In this document: in pieces, positions 1 to 9,019 of the stretch | Layout of the letters: each line of letters begins with the position of its first letter | How positions within the stretch are numbered: position 1 is the first letter of the stretch | Assembly (NCBI GenBank): GCA_030425705.1 | Contig: JAUHZU010000002.1 | Span: 310,001 to 374,000 of the forward strand | Direction: 5' to 3' | Source: Phycisphaerae bacterium | Lineage (GTDB): Bacteria > Planctomycetota > Phycisphaerae > Phycisphaerales > Phycisphaeraceae | Length of the DNA: 64,000 nt | The notes under the pieces: generated by a model | The model's input: only the letters and a program-made list of their open reading frames with translations | Database searches by the model: none | Told to the model about the DNA's origin: nothing | Program-made: the position numbers and the translations under genes

Positions 1-26
1 AGGCCAGCTCCAACGCGTCGTCGTCG

Positions 27-305
27 ATGGAAGACATGACCTTCGACCTAGAGGATGCGCAGTTCGAGCACGAGTCGGCGGTGGCCGCGCTCGACCGGCT
101 CCATGAAGAAATCGCGGGTCTGCCCACGGCGATCGAGGCGTTGCGTGCCGAGGTTGCGCTGCATGAACAGGCCAAGCAGCAGGCCGCACAGCAGCTCGCC
201 GAGGCCCGCGCCCCCGGCGACGCGCTGGAAGCCCGCCTCAACGAGCAGCTCCCACGCTACGTCGAACTCCGCGCCGCGGCCGGGTTTGAGGTGGGCGGTG
301 AGTAA
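27..305 (+). CDS. Small coiled-coil protein, possibly the C-terminal part of a larger gene
   Basis: The frame stays open upstream of this ATG to the window edge, and no ribosome binding site precedes it, so the gene may begin outside the window. The 92 residues are almost entirely charged heptad-like helix (residues 5-80, rich in Ala, Glu, Leu and Gln), which predicts a coiled coil. No family was recognised. It ends just before a large inverted repeat that could act as its terminator. It could be an independent small protein or the tail of a coiled-coil protein; the sequence does not decide. Confidence 0.45.
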   Translation: MEDMTFDLEDAQFEHESAVAALDRLHEEIAGLPTAIEALRAEVALHEQAKQQAAQQLAEARAPGDALEARLNEQLPRYVELRAAAGFEVGGE

Positions 306-320
306 TGGCGCATCCGGTGG

Positions 321-404
321 GCCCCGCCGCGTGTGACGCAGCGGCTATTGGGGCGCGTTCGTATAAGCGTTTTTGGTTAGCCGCCGCGTCACACGCGGCG
401 GGGC
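321..404. repeat. Large inverted repeat, TAGC-type palindromic element (family A)
   Basis: The left arm (321-347) and right arm (378-404) are complementary at 26 of 27 positions, around a 30-nt loop. The arms carry the core GCCGCGTGTGAC. A second, diverged copy lies at 57308-57365 between murE and murF. The element sits between two convergent genes and could terminate both, but neither arm is followed by a clear U-tract. Confidence 0.8.
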
Positions 405-419
405 GTGACGAGCGGGGCT

Positions 420-1859
420 CTAAGTCGCCGAGGCCTGCGATTCACGCGACGCGTCGTCGTCCGCATCGCCCGGTGTTTCGTCGGCGGACTCATCGACTTC
501 GAGCTTCATGAGCTGGGCGATCGGGCTGTGGTCGGCGCCGGCGTCGATGGTCTTGAGCGCCCGGCCCATCGCGCGGGCGCGGCGGCCGATCTTCGTGTTG
601 AAGTCGCGGGCGGTGCTCTCCAGCTTCTCCTGCATCTTCTGGGCGACGACCTCGAACCGGCCGAACTCGTCTTTGACCACGCCGAGCATCTGGCCGATCT
701 CCTGGGCGTGCTTCTGGATCGCCTGGTTGCGGTACATCACCCGGACGGTGTGGAGCGTCGCCATCAGCGTGGTGGGCCCGGCGAGCATGACCCGCATCTG
801 CCCGAAGGCCTCGAACAGGTGCGGCCGGTTAATCAGCTCGGCGTAGAGCCCCTCGGTCGGCACAAACAGCACCAGGTGCGGCGTTGTGACCGGCTCGTAG
901 AGGTACTTGGTGGTCAGGTCCTTCGCGAAGCCCAGCACCGTGCGGTCCAGCGCCTTGCGGGCGTCCTCGGCCTGCTTCGGGTCGGTGGCGGACTGGAGGC
1001 GGTCGAAGTCCTCGGCCGGGAACTTCGAGTCGATGGGGAGGAGCGTGTGCGTCCCGTGGTCGCCGGGGATCTTGATCGCGAAGTCGACGCGTTCGCTGGT
1101 CTCCGGGCGGATGCAGCACTCTTTCTCGTACTGGTCGGGGGTGAGGGACTGGGTGATGATGCTTTCGAGGGTGAACTCGCCGAACGTGCCGCGGGTCTTG
1201 ACATTGGTCATCACGCGTTTCAGGTCGCCGACGCCGGTGGCGAGTTCCTGCATCTCGCCGAGCCCGCGCTGGACTTTTTCAAGCCGTTCGCTGACGAGCT
1301 TGAACGACTCGCCCAGGCGTTTGTCCAGTGTGGTCTGCAGCTTCTCGTCCACGGTCTGGCGCATCTTCTCGAGCTTCTGGTCGTTGCTCTGCTGGAGCTG
1401 GTCGAGCTTCTTCTCCACGGCGAGGCGGAGGGTGTCGGCCTTCTTGTCGCTGGCCTCGGTGAGCTTCTCGACACGCTCGGAGACGTCGGCGAGGCGCTGG
1501 TGCTGGTGTTTGCCCAGCGACTCGATGTCGCGCTTCATCGTCGTGCCGAACGACTCGAACTTGCCGGCGAGTTCTTCGCGCTGCTGCTTCGCGGTGCGGG
1601 CCTGCTCCTCACGGGCCGCGCGGTCGGCGGCGGCGAGCTGTTCGCGCAGCGCGTGCGCGGAGTCGTCCTGCCGTTTGGCTTGCCGCTCGGCCTCGTCGCG
1701 GACGAGCTGTGGGAGGCGTGCGGACTCGGCGGCGAGCTGGTCGAGGCGTGCGGCGTTGTCGTGTTGCGTGTCTCGGCCGGCGCGTTGGAGCAGCAGCCAC
1801 TGCAGCACGATCACCACGACGAGCAGGACAAGGGCGGCGATGAGCAGTGCGTTGAGCAT
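420..1859 (-). CDS. rmuC: DNA recombination protein RmuC
   Basis: The 479-residue protein has the RmuC layout. An N-terminal membrane anchor (residues 3-22, Leu/Val-rich) is followed by a long coiled coil (about 30-230) and then the nuclease-like RmuC domain (about 240-440). That domain includes the motifs IDSKFPAEDF and LVLFVPTEGLY. RmuC proteins limit inversion between short repeats and are predicted restriction-like nucleases. The frame is open upstream, but the start MLNALLIAAL fits the anchor and lies 5 nt below a TAGAAT hexamer. The gene is divergent from hemC. Confidence 0.93.
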   Translation of the reverse strand: MLNALLIAALVLLVVVIVLQWLLLQRAGRDTQHDNAARLDQLAAESARLPQLVRDEAERQAKRQDDSAHALREQLAAADRAAREEQARTAKQQREELAGKFESFGTTMKRDIESLGKHQHQRLADVSERVEKLTEASDKKADTLRLAVEKKLDQLQQSNDQKLEKMRQTVDEKLQTTLDKRLGESFKLVSERLEKVQRGLGEMQELATGVGDLKRVMTNVKTRGTFGEFTLESIITQSLTPDQYEKECCIRPETSERVDFAIKIPGDHGTHTLLPIDSKFPAEDFDRLQSATDPKQAEDARKALDRTVLGFAKDLTTKYLYEPVTTPHLVLFVPTEGLYAELINRPHLFEAFGQMRVMLAGPTTLMATLHTVRVMYRNQAIQKHAQEIGQMLGVVKDEFGRFEVVAQKMQEKLESTARDFNTKIGRRARAMGRALKTIDAGADHSPIAQLMKLEVDESADETPGDADDDASRESQASAT

Positions 1860-1864
1860 GATGG

Positions 1865-1870
1865 ATTCTA
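1865..1870 (-). promoter_or_regulatory. -10-like hexamer TAGAAT just upstream of rmuC
   Basis: TAGAAT ends 5 nt before the rmuC ATG and no Shine-Dalgarno sequence is present. The predicted transcript would begin at or within a base of the start codon (leaderless). The same arrangement recurs at other genes in this window. Confidence 0.45.
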
Positions 1871-1896
1871 GCGGCTGCGGGGGCTGGCCCGGTCGG

Positions 1897-1902
1897 TATA
1901 GT
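1897..1902 (+). promoter_or_regulatory. Possible -10 box for hemC
   Basis: TATAGT lies 34 nt upstream of the hemC TTG start. The implied leader is about 28 nt and contains AGGGAAG, a plausible Shine-Dalgarno sequence. No clear -35 is seen. Confidence 0.35.
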
Positions 1903-1936
1903 ATGGCTGGGGCGCACCGAGCAGGGAAGCGAAGCA

Positions 1937-2962
1937 TTGCGACGAAGCCGAAAACCCATTGTGATTGCGTCTCGCCGCAGCCCGCTCGCGCGGGTCCAGG
2001 CCGAGATGGTCGGCGCGGGGCTGTCGCGGCTGCACCCAAGGGTCGAGGTGCGATACGTCTGGGTGGAGTCGGAGGGGGACCGGGTGACGTCCGGCCCGCT
2101 GTCGTCGGTCGGGGGCAAAGGGCTGTTCACCAAGGCGGTGGAGCAGGCGGTGCTGTCGGGCGAGGCGGACCTGGCGGTGCACAGCATGAAGGACATCCCG
2201 GCGGACGACGAGACGCCGGGCCTGCAGATCGCGGCGGTGCCGCGGCGTGCGGACGTGCGCGACGTGCTGGTGTCGCGTCACGGGTCGGCGTCGTTGTCGG
2301 CGTTGCCGCGCGGCGCGTCGGTGGGCACCTCAAGCCCGCGCCGCGCGGCGCAGGTGCTGCGTGCCCGGCCGGACCTGACGATCGAGGTGATCCGCGGCAA
2401 CGTGGGGACACGCATCAGCCGGGCGACCACGGGTGTGGGCCCGGACGCGACGCTGCTCGCCGCCGCGGGGCTGAGCCGGCTCGGGCTGCACGAGCACCTG
2501 TCCGGCGTCCTGCCGGTGGATGCGGTGCTGCCCGCCGCGGCGCAGGGGGCGCTCGGGATCCAGTGCCGGCGGGACGACCACATCTCGCTGACGCGCTGCC
2601 TGCCCTTGAACGACCCGACGACCTCGACGGCGGTACACGCCGAGCGCGAGGTGGTCGCAGGGCTCGGGGCGGACTGCCACTCGCCGATCGCGGTGTTGGC
2701 CGAGCAGGTCGACCCGTCCCAGTCGCGGGCGGAGCGGAACGCGGACTCGCACTGGTTCCGTCTGCGGGCACGGGTGTTGTCCAGCGACGGGACGGCGCTG
2801 CTGTCGTTTGATGAGCGGTGCAAGACCCGCGAGTTGCGTCGGTTGGTGGCGTCGGCCGTGGCGGAACTGACCGGCCAGGGCGCGGTGGACCTGCTCCGCG
2901 GGTGCGAGGGGCTGCCGCTGGGCACGCGCGGCGGGCAGGTGCCGGCGTCGAAGGCGTCTTAG
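1937..2962 (+). CDS. hemC: Porphobilinogen deaminase (hydroxymethylbilane synthase)
   Basis: The enzyme polymerises four porphobilinogens into hydroxymethylbilane in haem biosynthesis. The 341 residues contain the family signatures: an N-terminal substrate loop (IASRRSPLARVQ), the catalytic-site segment DLAVHSMKDIP, GTSSPRRAAQ, and a C-terminal GADCHSPI segment whose Cys would anchor the dipyrromethane cofactor. The TTG start lies downstream of AGGGAAG. The length is slightly above the usual ~310 because of a short C-terminal extension. The gene stands alone, divergent from rmuC, with no other hem gene nearby. Confidence 0.95.
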   Translation: MRRSRKPIVIASRRSPLARVQAEMVGAGLSRLHPRVEVRYVWVESEGDRVTSGPLSSVGGKGLFTKAVEQAVLSGEADLAVHSMKDIPADDETPGLQIAAVPRRADVRDVLVSRHGSASLSALPRGASVGTSSPRRAAQVLRARPDLTIEVIRGNVGTRISRATTGVGPDATLLAAAGLSRLGLHEHLSGVLPVDAVLPAAAQGALGIQCRRDDHISLTRCLPLNDPTTSTAVHAEREVVAGLGADCHSPIAVLAEQVDPSQSRAERNADSHWFRLRARVLSSDGTALLSFDERCKTRELRRLVASAVAELTGQGAVDLLRGCEGLPLGTRGGQVPASKAS

Positions 2963-3102
2963 GGACCGATCCGTGCGGTTTTTGGGGGCTTCGTACGGCC
3001 CGGCACGCGACGCCGGGGGCCTGAATCAGCTATCATCTTGGGTTCTCATGTTCGGCCCGAGCCTCGTGCCGGGCTTGTCACGTTGTTTTTTGGAGCTGGA
3101 CC

Positions 3103-3879
3103 TTGGCGAGCCGCACCCCCACGATCGGCGGGAACTGGAAGATGAACCTGCACCTGCAGGACGCGCTCGACCTCGCGACGGGCCTGGCCGACGCGGTGAC
3201 CGGCGCGGGGGTCCAGGTCACGGTCTTCCCGGCGTTCCCCTACCTCATGCCCGTCGCGTCGGTCTTCGCCAACAAGCACAGCCCGATCCGCGTCGGGGCG
3301 CAGGACTGCTACCACCAGCCCAACGGCGCGTTCACCGGGGAGGTCTCGCTGTCCATGCTCCAGGACGTCGGCTGCTCGGTCGTCTTGATTGGGCACTCCG
3401 AGCGCCGCCACGTCGTCGGCGAGGCCGACGCGCTGATCAACCAGAAGGTCCACGCCGCGCTCGACGCCGGCTTCGAGGTTGTCCTCGCCATCGGCGAGCT
3501 GCTCGAGCAGCGCGAGCAGGGCATGACCGACTTCGTGAACTACGGCCAGGTCTGCCTCGGCCTCGCGGGCGTCTCGGCCGAGCAGATGGCCCGCGTGACG
3601 ATCGCCTACGAGCCGGTCTGGGCCATCGGCACCGGCAAGACCGCGACGCCCGAGGACGCGCAGCAGGCGCACGCCGCGATCCGCGGCTGCCTCAAGGGCA
3701 TCTACAACGACGAGACCGCCCAGGCCGTCCGCATCCAGTACGGCGGGTCGATGAAGCCGGGCAACGCCGGCGACCTACTGGCCCAGCCGGACATCGACGG
3801 CGGGCTGATCGGCGGGGCGTCGCTGAAGGTCGAGGACTTCGCCGCGATCATCGACGCCGCGGCGGGGGTCACGGCGTAA
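3103..3879 (+). CDS. tpiA: Triosephosphate isomerase
   Basis: This glycolytic enzyme interconverts dihydroxyacetone phosphate and glyceraldehyde 3-phosphate. The 258-residue TIM barrel carries all catalytic residues: Lys13 in GGNWKMN, His98 in IGHSERR and Glu170 in AYEPVWAIGTGK, followed by the flexible loop and phosphate-binding YGGSMKPGNA. The start is TTG, with GGAG about 7 nt upstream. It is followed by secG after 75 nt, a tpiA-secG order common in bacteria, which suggests one transcript. Confidence 0.97.
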   Translation: MASRTPTIGGNWKMNLHLQDALDLATGLADAVTGAGVQVTVFPAFPYLMPVASVFANKHSPIRVGAQDCYHQPNGAFTGEVSLSMLQDVGCSVVLIGHSERRHVVGEADALINQKVHAALDAGFEVVLAIGELLEQREQGMTDFVNYGQVCLGLAGVSAEQMARVTIAYEPVWAIGTGKTATPEDAQQAHAAIRGCLKGIYNDETAQAVRIQYGGSMKPGNAGDLLAQPDIDGGLIGGASLKVEDFAAIIDAAAGVTA

Positions 3880-3954
3880 AGCAAGGCGCTACCGCCCCTC
3901 TCACCACAAACACCACGCGGGCACCCCCGCGCGACCGAGACAGGAAGAACCACA

Positions 3955-4326
3955 ATGCACACTCTGACACACACACTCGCCGCGGGGCTGGGCTGGGAAG
4001 TCTGGCTGATGGCGGTCGCCTTCGCGATCGTCTGCATCTTTATGATGCTGGTGATCCTGATCCAGAAGCCCAAGGGCGGCGGGCTCTCGGGGGCGTTCGG
4101 CGGGGGCGCGGGCGGCGGCAGCGCCGGCGCGGTCGTCGGCGCGCGGGTCGGGGATGTGCTCACGATCGTCACCGTCGTGTGCTTCCTGCTGTTCCTGGGG
4201 CTGGCGATGGGTCTGACCTGGACGACGGCCCCCAGCCCGGACGACGCGGGCGAGGCCGACCCCGCCGCGCAGGTGGAGGACGGTGCCGGCGCGGCCGGCA
4301 CGAGCGACGACGACCCCGCCGAGTAA
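3955..4326 (+). CDS. secG: Preprotein translocase subunit SecG
   Basis: SecG is the small subunit of the SecYEG channel that moves proteins across the inner membrane. The 123-residue protein has two hydrophobic segments (about residues 14-36 and 65-85) joined by a Gly/Ala-rich loop. It contains the family motif LIQKPKGGGLSGAFGGG. The acidic, low-complexity C-terminal tail (about residues 90-123) is longer than in most SecG. It has an AGGAAG ribosome binding site and lies downstream of tpiA. Confidence 0.93.
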   Translation: MHTLTHTLAAGLGWEVWLMAVAFAIVCIFMMLVILIQKPKGGGLSGAFGGGAGGGSAGAVVGARVGDVLTIVTVVCFLLFLGLAMGLTWTTAPSPDDAGEADPAAQVEDGAGAAGTSDDDPAE

Positions 4327-4372
4327 CCTCGGCCACCGCTTCCCGCCCGATGGACTCCCCTGGACGCCGCGT

Positions 4373-5266
4373 ATGATCCGCTCGATGACCGGTTTCGGAG
4401 ACGCCTCGGCCGGGGGCGACGGGGTGAGCTACACGCTCGAGCTGCGGAGTCTCAACAACAAGTTCTTCAAGCTGGCCTGCCGGCTACCCGAGGAGCTGCT
4501 CGGGCTCGAGGCGGAGCTGGAGTCGCACCTGCGCAAGCGCGTCGCCCGCGGCTCGTTCGGGCTGAACCTGAAGATGCGGCTGGACGGCGAGAGCGCCGCC
4601 TCGAAGATCAACGAGGACGCGCTGATGGCTTACCTCGGCCACCTCGAGATCGTCCGCGAGAAGGTCCACGACCAGTCGATGCACATCGACCTGACCCAGC
4701 TCCTGGCGATGCCGGGCGTGATGCAGCCGGCGCAGGACGCCGAGGCGATGCTCACCGCCGCCCGGCCCGTCGCCTTGTCGCTGCTGGATGGCGCGCTGGC
4801 GAAGCTGCTGTCGATGCGTACGACCGAGGGCAAGGCGCTGGCGGGCGACCTGTCGGGGTTGCTGGACGTGATCCTCGAGAAGGTCGAGGCCGTGGCCGAG
4901 CGGTCGCCGCGCGTGGTGGACGAGTACCACGACAAGCTGCGGGCCCGGGTGGACGAGCTGATGGCCAAGGCGCAGCTCAAGGTGAACGAGACGGACCTGA
5001 TCCGGGAGGTCGCGGTGTTCGCCGACCGCGCGGACATCGCCGAGGAGCTGGCTCGGATGCGTGGCCACGTCGCGCAGTTCCGCGAGGTGCTGGCCTCCGA
5101 CGAGGACGCCCCGGCCGGCCGGACGCTGGACTTCCTCGCCCAGGAGATGCTCCGCGAGGCGAACACGATGGGCAGCAAGTGCAACGACGCGCAGATCAGC
5201 CGGTGCGTCGTCGAGCTCAAGAGCACCATCGACCGGATCAAGGAGCAGGTCCAGAACGTGGAGTAA
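4373..5266 (+). CDS. YicC family endoribonuclease
   Basis: YicC/YloC proteins are endoribonucleases linked to RNA turnover. The 297 residues match the family from end to end. The N terminus is MIRSMTGFG, followed by LRSLNNKFFKLACRLP; the C-terminal domain includes GRTLDFLAQEMLREANTMGSK and ends in an EQVQNVE-like tail. The MIRSM start is chosen from family comparison. A second ATG at 4385 (MTGFG) lies 7 nt after TATGAT and could be the start of a leaderless transcript. It follows secG by 46 nt. Confidence 0.93.
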   Translation: MIRSMTGFGDASAGGDGVSYTLELRSLNNKFFKLACRLPEELLGLEAELESHLRKRVARGSFGLNLKMRLDGESAASKINEDALMAYLGHLEIVREKVHDQSMHIDLTQLLAMPGVMQPAQDAEAMLTAARPVALSLLDGALAKLLSMRTTEGKALAGDLSGLLDVILEKVEAVAERSPRVVDEYHDKLRARVDELMAKAQLKVNETDLIREVAVFADRADIAEELARMRGHVAQFREVLASDEDAPAGRTLDFLAQEMLREANTMGSKCNDAQISRCVVELKSTIDRIKEQVQNVE

Positions 5267-5387
5267 TCTCCGATCCCCGGCCCGCGATACCCGATGTGAT
5301 CATGGGCAGGCCACACCCGCGTTTGCGTCCCCGCCCGCCTGCCGGCACTTCTCACGCTTCTCAAACATCGCCGAACGCGTCTCCGTC

Positions 5388-6593
5388 ATGCCCGACCCAC
5401 GCCCCAACCCGACTCGGCCGAGCCCGGCGGGCGGCGCGGACCCGCGCTCACACACCACCGGCCTCAGCGGTTCGGGCGCGTCCGGCCTCAGCGGCATGTC
5501 CTCCGCCGGCGGGTCCAGCCCGCAGAAGCCCGCGACCGACAAGACCGGCCGGCAGACCTTCGGCACCGAAGAACTCGCCATCGTGCTCAGCCACTACGAC
5601 CTGGGCGTGATCGACCTGATCCAGGCCTACCCCCGCGGCTCGCGCAAGGCGCCCAAACTCATCCTCCGCACCGACAGCGGCTTGTACCTGCTCAAACGCC
5701 GCGCCCGTGGCAAGGAGGACAAGTACAAGGTCGCGTTCTGCCACGGCATCCAGCTCCACCTCGCGGCCCAGCAGTTCCCCCTGCCCCACCTCATCGGCAC
5801 GCGGCGCGACAACAACTCCATGCTCCGCCACGACGGGCACACCTACGAGCTGTTCGAGTACATCAAAGGCACACCCTACGACCAGTCCCTCGAAGCGACG
5901 CAGGACGCCGGCAAGACCCTCGGGCTCATGCACAAGCTCATCCGCACCTACCACCCCCAGTACGACCCGCCCACCGGCTCGTACCACAACGCCCGCTCGG
6001 TGCATAACGCCTTCGCCGCCCTGCCCAACACCCTCGCCAGACTCAGCCCCGCGCAGACCCCCGAGCAGGCCCAGCGCATCAGCCGGCTGAACCGCTTCCT
6101 CAACGAGGCCTACCTCGACGCCGTACAGCGCGTCGAAGACGCCGGGCTCAGCGACTGGCCCACGCAGATCGTCCACAGCGACTGGCACCCGGGCAACATG
6201 CTCTTCCGCGGCAGCCGGGTCGTCGCCGTCATCGACTACGACGCCGCCCGCATCCACCAGCGCATCATCGACGCCGCCAACGGGGCGCTGCAGTTCTCGA
6301 TCATCGGCGGCGGGGACGACCCGCGCGAGTGGCCGGACTACATCGACGAGTCCCGCTTCAAGCGGTTCCTGCGGGGCTACGATTCGGTGCCCGACAACGT
6401 GCTCTCCCGCGCAGAGCTGCGCATCGTGCCCTGGCTCATGATCCAGGCCCTCGTCGCCGAGAGCGTCATCCCCATCGCCGCGACCGGCCGGTTCGCCCGC
6501 ATGGAGGGCCCGCCGTTCTTGGAGATGGTCGAACGCAAGGTCGTCTGGCTCCAGGACCAGGCCGACGCCCTCGTCGCCGCCGTCGAGGGCTGA
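5388..6593 (+). CDS. Aminoglycoside-phosphotransferase-fold kinase (CotS/SrkA-like)
   Basis: This is a predicted cytosolic small-molecule kinase. After a low-complexity N-terminal tail (residues 1-55, Ser/Gly/Pro-rich), the kinase fold begins with an ATP-binding Lys region (GLYLLKRRARG). It continues to the catalytic loop HSDWHPGNMLF and the metal-binding VIDYDAAR. This is the HxDxxxxN...D pattern of homoserine kinase, choline kinase and spore-coat CotS relatives. The substrate cannot be told from sequence. The start MPDPRP is the last Met before the conserved region; the frame is open further upstream. Two PDZ proteins follow in the same direction. Confidence 0.8.
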   Translation: MPDPRPNPTRPSPAGGADPRSHTTGLSGSGASGLSGMSSAGGSSPQKPATDKTGRQTFGTEELAIVLSHYDLGVIDLIQAYPRGSRKAPKLILRTDSGLYLLKRRARGKEDKYKVAFCHGIQLHLAAQQFPLPHLIGTRRDNNSMLRHDGHTYELFEYIKGTPYDQSLEATQDAGKTLGLMHKLIRTYHPQYDPPTGSYHNARSVHNAFAALPNTLARLSPAQTPEQAQRISRLNRFLNEAYLDAVQRVEDAGLSDWPTQIVHSDWHPGNMLFRGSRVVAVIDYDAARIHQRIIDAANGALQFSIIGGGDDPREWPDYIDESRFKRFLRGYDSVPDNVLSRAELRIVPWLMIQALVAESVIPIAATGRFARMEGPPFLEMVERKVVWLQDQADALVAAVEG

Positions 6594-6635
6594 ACCCGCC
6601 GGGCCGACCGAACCCCGACCCAGACGGTGCCCGTG

Positions 6636-7463
6636 ATGAACCACCCCCCACACCTCCCCCGTCTCGCGCTCGGGCTGCTGCTGGCTGTCGGCCTGCCGGT
6701 GGGGGTCATCGCGGAACCGGAAGATCGGGTCGCCGCCGAGGAGCCGCCGCCGCAGGTCAACGCGGACACCCTGCCCGGCCTGATCGAGGACTTCTACAGC
6801 GATGACGATGCGGACTCGATGCCCGCGCGGTCCGCGCTGCTCCTCGCTCGGCTCGACGATGGAACGCTGGTCCGGCTGCTCCATGCGGCCCAGACACCCG
6901 AGCAGCTGAACGCCGCGCGCGGTGTTGTCCAGCACCAGGTGCTCACCCGGCTGCGCGAGGAGGAACTCGCCGACCTCGAAGACGACACGGTGCTCATCGG
7001 CTTCCAGTTCCGTGTGATGGCCACGGCGGGCATGCTCGGCCCCGACGCGCCGGAACTCGCCGAGCGCTACCCCCACGGGGCGCAGGTCACGTCGACCACC
7101 GCCGGTTTCCCCGGCGGCGCGTACCTGCTGCAGGGCGACATGATCCTCGCGATCGACGGCCAGCCGATCCCCGAACTCGGGGCGGGCGGCCAACAGTACG
7201 TGATCGATACGGTCCGCGGGCATACGCTCGACCAGCCGGTGGAGATGCTGGTCGCCCGCCGGGGTGAGGCGGTCGCCCTGACGGTCCCCCTGGCCCGGGC
7301 CGAGGCGCTGCCCCGGATGTACGCGGTGCGCGGGACGGCCTACGAACTGATCGACCCGTTCCGGTTCCTGTGGGAGGAGGCGTGGTCGACGCTCCTGCTC
7401 GACGCGGGCCACGACGAGCCCCCGCCGGTCGACCCGGTTCAGCCCGGCAACGCGAGGCCGTAG
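6636..7463 (+). CDS. Secreted PDZ-domain protein, first of a tandem pair
   Basis: The product is predicted to be exported, by a signal peptide with hydrophobic core LALGLLLAVGLPVG and cleavage near AEP. A helical region (about residues 45-115) precedes a PDZ-like domain with GAYLLQGDMILAIDGQPI. No protease domain is present, so it may be a scaffold or adaptor. Starts at GTG 6627 or 6633 are also possible. It ends 1 nt before the next gene, which has the same layout, so the pair looks like a tandem duplication and one operon. Confidence 0.7.
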   Translation: MNHPPHLPRLALGLLLAVGLPVGVIAEPEDRVAAEEPPPQVNADTLPGLIEDFYSDDDADSMPARSALLLARLDDGTLVRLLHAAQTPEQLNAARGVVQHQVLTRLREEELADLEDDTVLIGFQFRVMATAGMLGPDAPELAERYPHGAQVTSTTAGFPGGAYLLQGDMILAIDGQPIPELGAGGQQYVIDTVRGHTLDQPVEMLVARRGEAVALTVPLARAEALPRMYAVRGTAYELIDPFRFLWEEAWSTLLLDAGHDEPPPVDPVQPGNARP

Positions 7464-7464
7464 A

Positions 7465-8319
7465 ATGCGTGTAATGCTCAAGCCCGTGATGCACATCTTG
7501 GCCGTGTCGGTGTTGGCGGGCGGGACGCTCCCGGCCGCCGCGCAGCCCGCGGTCGAGCCCGACCCGCCGGCCGCACAGCCCGAGCCGCAGCCCGACGAGG
7601 CGGCGCCTGCGCCGACCCGCGAGGAGTTGGTCGAACGCTTGGCCGACCCGGAGTACGCCGTCCGTGCCGGGGCGACGGCCGCGCTGCTGCGCGACAACAC
7701 GCTTGACGAGCCGGCCCTGCGCGCGATGCTCGAGCTCCCCACTTCCAGCGACCCCGAGCGCCGCCGCCGACTGCTGATCGTCGCCGAGCACCACCTGATG
7801 CGCGCGATCATCCGCGCCTGGACCGAGGAGAACACGCCGATCGGTGTGCGCGAGTCCGCCGCGGTCGGCTTCTCGTACAACCCACTGCTCCCCGACAAGA
7901 ACCCCTACGGCGAGGACGCGGGGCTCATCATCCTCGCGACGATGCCCGGCTTCCCCGGCTACGCCTACCTCCAGCCCGGCGATGTCGTGCTCTCGATCGA
8001 CGGCAAGACCACGCGGGTGGGCACCATCGAGAGCGTCCGGCGGTGGGTCCGCAGCGCGATCGGGGCGCACCTCGACGGCGGGACCGTCCGCATGACGATC
8101 CAGCGCGGCGAAGACACCCTCGAGCTGGCCATGGCCTGCATCGGCATCGATGCGCTCAACGAGATGTACACCACCACCGGCGACGGCAGCACGGTCCGCC
8201 GGGCCAACGCCCAGCGCACCCTCGACGACGCCCTCGCCCGCCTGACCGCCGGCCTGCCCGCGCCCGAGGAATCCCTCCCCGACCCGGAGGCCCCCGAGGC
8301 CCCAGCCGACCCCAAATAA
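7465..8319 (+). CDS. Secreted PDZ-domain protein, second of a tandem pair
   Basis: A signal peptide (cleavage near AAAQP) is followed by a Pro/Glu-rich linker and a helical region with HEAT-like character (about residues 50-120). A PDZ-like domain contains FPGYAYLQPGDVVLSIDGK, and the acidic tail is Pro-rich. It resembles the preceding gene in domain order and in the FPG-A-YL-GD core, which indicates duplication. No catalytic motif was recognised. It ends about 24 nt before the promoter of the GbsR-type regulator, so a transcription boundary is expected here. Confidence 0.7.
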   Translation: MRVMLKPVMHILAVSVLAGGTLPAAAQPAVEPDPPAAQPEPQPDEAAPAPTREELVERLADPEYAVRAGATAALLRDNTLDEPALRAMLELPTSSDPERRRRLLIVAEHHLMRAIIRAWTEENTPIGVRESAAVGFSYNPLLPDKNPYGEDAGLIILATMPGFPGYAYLQPGDVVLSIDGKTTRVGTIESVRRWVRSAIGAHLDGGTVRMTIQRGEDTLELAMACIGIDALNEMYTTTGDGSTVRRANAQRTLDDALARLTAGLPAPEESLPDPEAPEAPADPK

Positions 8320-8342
8320 TGTGGATTTCACTCCCCAGAGGC

Positions 8343-8386
8343 TTGACAGGACCCTGAATGTGCTGTAATTTCAGTAAAGACTGAAA
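8343..8386 (+). promoter_or_regulatory. Promoter and palindromic operator of the regulator/DCC/DUF2071 operon
   Basis: TTGACA (8343-8348) is spaced 17 nt from TAATTT (8366-8371), a good vegetative promoter. A perfect palindrome with arms TTTCAGT and ACTGAAA around AAAG (8369-8386) overlaps the -10 and the expected start site. It lies directly upstream of a GbsR/MarR-type gene, so it is a strong candidate for that regulator's own operator. Confidence 0.7.
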
Positions 8387-8398
8387 AGACAGGCCGGA

Positions 8399-8968
8399 TT
8401 GGCCGATACCAAGAACAACCGCGTCACCCCGAACCCGGATACCGCCATGCTGCTCACCGATGTCTCCCGCAAGTTCGTGCTCCACTGGGGCGAGATGGGG
8501 TCCCGCTGGGGGATCAACCGCACGATCGCCCAGATCCACGCCCTGCTGTACGTCAGCCCTGAGCCGCTCAACGCCGACCAGATCGCCGAGACGCTCAGCG
8601 TCGCCCGGTCGAACGTAAGCATGTCCCTCCGCGAGCTGCAGGGCTGGGGCATCGTGCAGGTCGTGCCGGTGCTCGGCGAGCGCAAGGACCACTTCACCAC
8701 GCAGCAGGACGTTTGGGAGATGCTGTTGGTGGTGCTCGACGAGCGGAAGAAGCGTGAGCTGGACCCGACGCTCACCGTGCTCCGCGAGTGCGTGATGGAG
8801 GCCCGCGAGCAGGGCGACACCGAGAAACACACCGCCCAGCGGCTCAACGAGTTGCTGCAGCTCGTCGAGACCTGCGGCGGGTGGTACGGCCAGGTGCGCT
8901 CGCTGCCCCGGCCGATGCTGGTCCGCTTCCTGAAGATGGGCTCGCGCCTGCGGAAGCTGCTCGGATGA
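8399..8968 (+). CDS. GbsR/MarR-family transcriptional regulator
   Basis: The 189-residue protein has the GbsR-type winged helix. The segment FVLHWGEMGSRWGINRTIAQ is followed by a helix-turn-helix (about residues 55-85, with LSVARSNVSMSLRELQGWGIV) and a wing containing GERKDHF. The C-terminal helices would form the dimer. GbsR homologues usually repress transport or osmotic genes, but the ligand here is unknown. Translation appears to start at TTG 8399. The gene heads an operon with DCC and DUF2071 genes and sits behind a promoter with a perfect palindrome, so autoregulation of the module is inferred. Confidence 0.82.
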   Translation: MADTKNNRVTPNPDTAMLLTDVSRKFVLHWGEMGSRWGINRTIAQIHALLYVSPEPLNADQIAETLSVARSNVSMSLRELQGWGIVQVVPVLGERKDHFTTQQDVWEMLLVVLDERKKRELDPTLTVLRECVMEAREQGDTEKHTAQRLNELLQLVETCGGWYGQVRSLPRPMLVRFLKMGSRLRKLLG

Positions 8969-9019
8969 CCCCGCCGTGGCGCAGCGCCTGGCACACCCCT
9001 GGCCCTAAGGAGGCCGACC

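Noticed and set aside
405-1871. A 488-codon open frame on the plus strand opposite rmuC, and similar very long frames elsewhere (for example 5448-7898 minus)
   Set aside because: They lie antisense to genes with clear motifs. Long open antisense frames are expected at this GC content, and their products are low-complexity and unlike known families.
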